Assembly (NCBI GenBank): GCA_019285755.1
Contig: CP079103.1
Location: forward strand, 2,914,001-2,978,000
Origin: Chitinophaga sp. E66
Lineage (GTDB): Bacteria; Bacteroidota; Bacteroidia; Chitinophagales; Chitinophagaceae
Reading direction: 5' to 3'
Length of the DNA stretch: 64,000 nt
The position numbers and the translations under genes are program-made. The notes under the pieces are model-generated. The model ran no database searches. It was not told the origin of the DNA and saw only the letters and a list, made by a program, of their open reading frames with translations. Shown piece after piece: positions 60,111 to 64,000 of this stretch. Every line of letters begins with the position of its first letter. The first letter of the stretch is position 1.

Positions 60111-60226
60111 ATCTTGATAACAGTGAAACGATCAGTAAGTTTAAACGGAAAACCCGTCAGGGTAAGTGACGGGCTTGAATCCGGAGGGTTATCAAAAGCA
60201 AGGATCCCGTTGCGGACAAACAACGA

Positions 60227-60427
60227 CTAGTATATAATTTCAACAACCCTGCCTACCTGTCCGTCTTCCAGCCTGACTTTGATCCCTCTGGAATGGTACG
60301 CAGCGGAAGTGAGCAGGTCCTGAACGATCCCATATGTCACCTTTCCGCTGCGTTGGTCTTTCTTTAGGACGATGCCGACTTCGAGGCCGGGTGTGATGTT
60401 TTTTCTGTATTGTGCGTCTTCCCTCAT
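60227..60427 (-). CDS. ywbE: YwbE family protein
   Basis: 66 residues. YRKNITPGLEVGIVLKKDQR, TYGIVQDLLTSAAYHSRGIK and VRLEDGQVGRVVEI are the whole family signature, at normal length. The start at MREDAQYRKN is chosen by family length. Upstream the raw frame stays open into DUF779; see the finding on that. Function unknown. Confidence 0.9.
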   Translation of the reverse strand: MREDAQYRKNITPGLEVGIVLKKDQRSGKVTYGIVQDLLTSAAYHSRGIKVRLEDGQVGRVVEIIY

Positions 60428-60528
60428 GCTGGTTGCAAATTTTCGCGCGAAGGTACGAAAATCAGCCCAGGAACCACTGTAGCCGAACAGATAACTGAAC
60501 ATGTGAGGATTGACAGCCTTCTCGCGTT

Positions 60529-60856
60529 TTACGGCTTTTTTACAAAGGAGGAACCGGACATTGCCGGCGGCTTCGAGCGAACCGGGATTGGTTTTGCCCT
60601 TTTCGATATTGAGCACAAACTGCGCGTGGTCATCGACCACTCCGGGTACCGGCTCGATGTAAGCGGGGCATCCTTCCACGAAACCAAGTGAATAGCGGTC
60701 GGCCGCCACATCTCCCTCATTGCCATGAACGCAACAGGGAACAAAACCATCGACACAACTTCCACTGATCCTGAATTCTAACGGACCATAGCGTGAAACG
60801 AGTTGCCGGATTAATTGCATAGCCGGCCTGGCGGCTACGATTCTGGAGTCAGTCAT
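60529..60856 (-). CDS. DUF779 domain protein
   Basis: About 109 residues. GPLEFRISGSCVDGFVPCCV, AYIEPVPGVVDDHAQFVLNI and GSLEAAGNVRFLLC match DUF779, usually next to aldehyde dehydrogenases. If the A6 run near 60540 has one base too many, the gene ends KKP with a stop at 60529. Otherwise it reads on in frame into YwbE. Divergent from an AraC gene; no dehydrogenase is nearby. Confidence 0.75.
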
Positions 60857-61053
60857 AAGGACAGTTATAAGTACAAAGAATCCGTGCTGATGTTTCTCAT
60901 AGGATGTGCTGCATGTCTTCGAACATCATAATGCTAAATTCACTTAAAAAAGAAAAAACAGCTTTACGTTCGTACTGATTAATAGCACGATTGTACCTGA
61001 CTTCGTGCCACTTTCGCTAATTATTCCTTATTTTGAAATAGTTATGTATCGCT

Positions 61054-62006
61054 ATGGCCCGAAAACACCTGTTAGAGCACATTGAGTTGATGCCCACCAG
61101 AATGTTGAAAACACTGGTGGAAAACCGTCGCGTTTTCAACCTGAATAACTGCGAACTGAATGTATTTGAATGCTTCGAGACCGCCTGGGCGGTACCCATG
61201 CAGTTCAATGAGTTCATCATTACCAGCATGGTTCGCGGCAAGAAGGTTATGCATTTACCTAACCTGCCCAGTTTCGATTATCTCCCCGGCGAAACCGTCA
61301 TCTACCCGGCGAATGAGAAAATGGCGATCGACTTTCCCGAAGCATCTTTCGAAAATCCTACCCAGTGCATCGCCATGGCGATAGACGCATTGTATGTGCG
61401 GGGCACGATCGAGTACCTGAACAGCTATTACCAATCACCCGACGAACGCCGTTCCTGGCGGCTGCAATTTAACCAGTATCACTTTGAGAACGATGATGAG
61501 ATCTCCGCACTCATCAACAAGCTCATCCGTATTTGCTGTAGCGGCGACAACAGCAAGAATATCTACGCAGACCTTAATCTCAAGGAACTGCTCATCCGCC
61601 TCATGCAAAGCCAGCATCTCACGCAGGTGATGACAGAATCGGCCGTGAGCAACAACCAAAGCCGCCAGCACTTTGTACTCAACTACATCCGCGAGCACCT
61701 TACCGAACGCATATCCGTTGATACGCTCAGCAAAAAAGCCTACCTGAGCCGCAACCTGTTTTCCGCTGGTTCCGCGAGCAGTTCGGCGTGACGCCTTTGG
61801 AATATGTTAACCGTGAACGCATTACCCTTGCCAAACGCCTCCTCTCCCAGCCCGAACATTCCGTGAGCGACGTGAGCGAATTATGTGGGTTCACCGATGT
61901 CAACTACTTCATCCGTATGTTCAAAAAAGTGGAAGGCATCACGCCCAAAACCTATCAGACCATCAGCTCCGAGCACTTCCGCTTCCTGGCAAATAAACAG
62001 CCGTAG
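61054..62006 (+). CDS. AraC-family transcriptional regulator
   Basis: About 318 residues. The N-terminal beta-rich sensor (FNLNNCELNVFECFETAWAV, LPNLPSFDYLPGETVIYP) precedes two HTH units (ISVDTLSKKAYLSRN; DVSELCGFTDVNYFIRMFKK). One base missing near 61760. In other genomes this type sits with DUF779 and an aldehyde dehydrogenase, so it probably controls the divergent DUF779 gene. Confidence 0.92.
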
Positions 62007-62052
62007 TACGGCAGTGGCATATCGTTTGATTTCATACCTGAAAATCAGGCAT

Positions 62053-62267
62053 ATGAAAATACTGGGTATTATCCTCATCATCGCGGGGATCGCCATGGTG
62101 CTGATCCGCGGATTCAACGTACAAACCGATAAAGAGATCCTCGACGCCGGCCCCATAGAGATCACTAAAAAGAAAACCGCTGGATCGGCTGGCCTACCTA
62201 TGTGGGCGCCATCGTGGCGGTAGCAGGCATCGTGCTGGTTGTCAGCGGTAAACGCCGTGAGGCATAA
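62053..62267 (+). CDS. Small two-helix membrane protein
   Basis: About 71 residues. First helix LGIILIIAGIAMVLI, charged loop, then after one repaired base near 62178 WIGWPTYVGAIVAVAGIVLV and a basic end. A widespread small-membrane-protein shape; function unknown. Confidence 0.75.
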
Positions 62268-62270
62268 AAA

Positions 62271-62296
62271 CCGGGCCCCTGCGATCAGGGGCCCGG
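62271..62296 (+). terminator. Terminator after the small membrane protein
   Basis: CCGGGCCCCTG-CGAT-CAGGGGCCCGG, a perfect 11-bp stem, 3 bp after the stop. Confidence 0.85.
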
Positions 62297-62318
62297 TGGA
62301 TTGCTTCCATATTAATCA

Positions 62319-63060
62319 TTACACATTCTGCGGTCTGAAATCGGCCAGGGTCCGGCGCTTCCCGGGCGCGGCGCCGTAATGTCCCCGGCCGTTGTCTTTA
62401 TCTTTTTCCAGTAAATAGCCTTTCAGCCATTTACCGGCATGTATCCGATCGTTTTCGCCTGCCGCACCGAAGATGAGCGTCAGTCCCCATTCACGCCCAC
62501 CAAGCGAGAATAAGGGGCTTTTTCATCTACTCTCCACACGGCATATCGCCCGGTACGGAAAAGCAGGCGGCAGTCCAGGTAAAGTAGTATGGTTGATCGG
62601 CAGGTGGCGTAACCGTGGTTTCGTATCGCTTGTGATGAGAGACGGCGTGGTCTTTTAAGAGCCTGCGGCTGAAGGTGTCTCCCGGTATCGCATGCCGTTT
62701 TTCCGTTTTCGTTTCCGGCGGCCGGTAGAGGTGTTCCTGGAACAGATCGAACCAGAGGCGCTGCACCTGGTGGATGTGTTGCAAAAAGCCTGCTTTCGGC
62801 ACGCCATCAAACTGAACGGCCCAGCGGTTAAGCGTTGCCGGCCTGAGATACAACCGTACGCCCTGCCAGTCTTTGTAGCTAACGCCCGTATTTACATATC
62901 GCGAGAACCCCAGCTTCCAGAGCCGCTGCGGATCGATGGGGATAGGCTCCAGCTCAGGCAATAAGGTGTTGAGCGAAGCGTAATGCTCATTCCGGATTTG
63001 CATGACCTTACCGTTGCGGTAGAATAGCCCTCCCAATGCTATAGCTTCCAGTTCTACCAT
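62319..63060 (-). CDS. Hypothetical protein downstream of umuD
   Basis: About 246 residues if one or two frame breaks near 62530-62560 are repaired. Start MVELEAIALGGLFYRNGKVM; IPIDPQRLWKLGFSRYVNTG; HIHQVQRLWFDLFQEHL. The later part GREWGLTLIFGAAGENDRIH and a basic end stop at 62319. The N-terminal half resembles small phage-associated proteins in Bacteroidota, without known role. Starts 36 bp after the umuD stop, where umuC usually lies. No Y-family polymerase motifs are present. Confidence 0.5.
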
Positions 63061-63095
63061 GGCCTTACCGTTTACGTAACCGCATTTCTTTCCGG

Positions 63096-63528
63096 TCAAT
63101 GACTACGGGCCACTACTCCCCATATCTGGAAAGTATCGCTGTCGCGAATGACGATGGGGTCGTAGGAAGCATTTTCAGGGTAGAGCATCCATCCGGCGGA
63201 GGATTTCACGAGGGTCTTAACGGTAAACTCGCCATTAAGGACGGCCACTACGATATCATTAGGCATAGGCTTGAGGGAGCGGTCTACCACCAGGTAGCTC
63301 CTGTCGGGCACGTGGGCGTCCGTCATAGAGTGACCGTCTCCGGACGATAAAAACGGACGGTTTGTTCATGCCCAGGAGGTTAACGAGGTCGATCTCTTCT
63401 TCCATATAGTCCTGCGCGGGCGAAGGGAATCCTGCTTTCAGTGGGGTCCAGACATAGGGAACGCTGATCTCTCCGGTATCTCGGACGGCGTAAAATGATA
63501 GGCCGCTCCGCTGGTTAACTGCATACAT
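63096..63528 (-). CDS. umuD: S24-family peptidase, UmuD-like
   Basis: About 144 residues. After repair near 63357 the catalytic Ser reads SSGDGHSMTDAHVPDRSYLV. The catalytic Lys is in NGEFTVKTLVKSS, and NDIVVAVLNGEF is the usual strand. No HTH domain, so UmuD rather than LexA. It should self-cleave on RecA filaments during DNA damage. GHSM replaces the more usual GDSM. Confidence 0.88.
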
Positions 63529-63548
63529 GGCTACTAATATTTTTAGCA

Positions 63549-63571
63549 ATACTAGCTAAATAAATTAGTAT
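63549..63571. promoter_or_regulatory. Dyad ATACTA-N11-TAGTAT upstream of umuD
   Basis: Perfect 6-bp arms with an 11-bp AT-rich centre, 21 bp upstream of the umuD start codon. A candidate LexA-type or self-operator; I know no consensus for this group to check it by. Confidence 0.45.
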
Positions 63572-63719
63572 GAACATTGGGTATTCACCCAGCAAAGGGG
63601 GAATAACATAAGTAAATGTTAAAGAACAGCAATATCTCACACAAAAGTGGTACCTTGATAGACGCTACCTTCCATTCATTTGTACTGCTCACCCCTTCAT
63701 TTTTGAAAAACCGAACATC

Positions 63720-64000
63720 ATGCAATCACGAATTCTGCTAATCACACCCAACGGGCCATTATGCTTTGTCGACTATTTGACAGTAGGTGAAGGCAAAGCC
63801 GTACTGGAACAGCTGAAGGAAGCCGTGGATTTTAACAGGCTGACTAACCTGTTTTATGAGTTCAGGTTATTAAGGATGATGAAGGACAAACTGATCAGCA
63901 TCGACCGGCTGTTACTCCCCGCTTCGACAGAAAAAGCGTCAGCATCTTCCTGGACAGCTCCTGGCCCGCTGCCATCTTATAACAGTAGCCCCGCCAACAA
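63720..64000 (+). CDS. Hypothetical protein (runs off the window)
   Basis: First 93 residues only: MQSRILLITPNGPLCFVDYL, then helical text (LEQLKEAVDFNRLTNLFYEF) and a Ser/Ala/Pro-rich stretch. Not recognised. The frame is open to the window end. Confidence 0.55.
   Translation, partial: MQSRILLITPNGPLCFVDYLTVGEGKAVLEQLKEAVDFNRLTNLFYEFRLLRMMKDKLISIDRLLLPASTEKASASSWTAPGPLPSYNSSPAN

Noticed and set aside
62319-63060. UmuC polymerase
   Set aside because: None of the Y-family motifs (early Asp-Cys-Asn-type start, catalytic SxDE) can be read in any frame.
1-64000. tRNA, rRNA, insertion sequence, integrase or phage structural genes
   Set aside because: Looked for and not seen; no transposase or integrase motifs in any repaired frame.

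Overview
The window looks like the chromosome of a Bacteroidota bacterium, most likely family Chitinophagaceae (a Chitinophaga-like genus). Evidence: two SusC/SusD outer-membrane pairs, a FecR anti-sigma factor with its ECF sigma factor, a PCMD lipoprotein, a DUF6157 protein, a HYC_CC_PP-type protein, many Bacteroidota lipoprotein signals, and TAnnTTTG-type -7 promoter boxes. Most of the window is moderately GC-rich; about 47,630-48,460 is clearly more AT-rich. Roughly 80 reading-frame breaks occur. Almost all sit in short single-base runs and are repaired by one base, usually a missing one. They hit essential-looking and accessory genes on both strands, so I read them as consensus errors and give rejoined gene coordinates.

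Layout. 1-5,846: SusD (partial), SusC with STN domain and FecR, divergent from an ECF sigma factor. 5,890-8,598: ABM-type protein, two unknown genes, a VOC protein and a MarR regulator with a dyad at its start. 8,696-11,148: a TonB-dependent receptor, then a gene-free stretch with an 11-bp-period inverted repeat array. 11,746-17,278: dehydrogenase/HxlR divergent pair, GrpB, PhyH-like dioxygenase, a lipoprotein, YjbQ and unknowns. 17,321-25,516: a sulfated-glycan type locus (promoter, 320-nt structured leader, SusC, SusD, two tandem sulfatases). 25,821-31,088: one giant gene joining two lipase-like modules to a CHAT caspase-like protease.

31,108-38,752: DUF6157; a fluoride riboswitch controlling a CLC-F fluoride antiporter; an LLM flavin enzyme; a second 11-bp-period array; VOC protein; a GlxA-like AraC regulator; and a two-gene unit of a YbjN-like protein and a trypsin-fold protein whose catalytic His and Ser are replaced. 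39,019-43,735: EamA exporter, an MlaE-MlaF-MlaD lipid transport operon, and a Gfo/Idh oxidoreductase. 43,818-48,825: lipoproteins, two divergent DinB genes sharing paired operators, a second GlxA-like regulator, an HD protein, and an AT-rich nucleotidyltransferase islet.

48,928-57,044: a seven-gene copper/heavy-metal efflux operon (HYC_CC_PP, HMA, CusA, TolC, two CusB-like adaptors, DUF3347). 57,125-60,856: an ArsR/SRPBCC pair with two perfect operators, an outer-membrane beta-barrel plus PCMD lipoprotein pair, YwbE and DUF779. 61,054-64,000: an AraC regulator, a small membrane protein, an UmuD-like S24 peptidase with an unknown gene where UmuC would be expected, and a partial gene.

The strongest leads for undescribed biology are the lipase-CHAT protein, the pseudoprotease/YbjN-like pair, and the two intergenic arrays that share one architecture but not one sequence.
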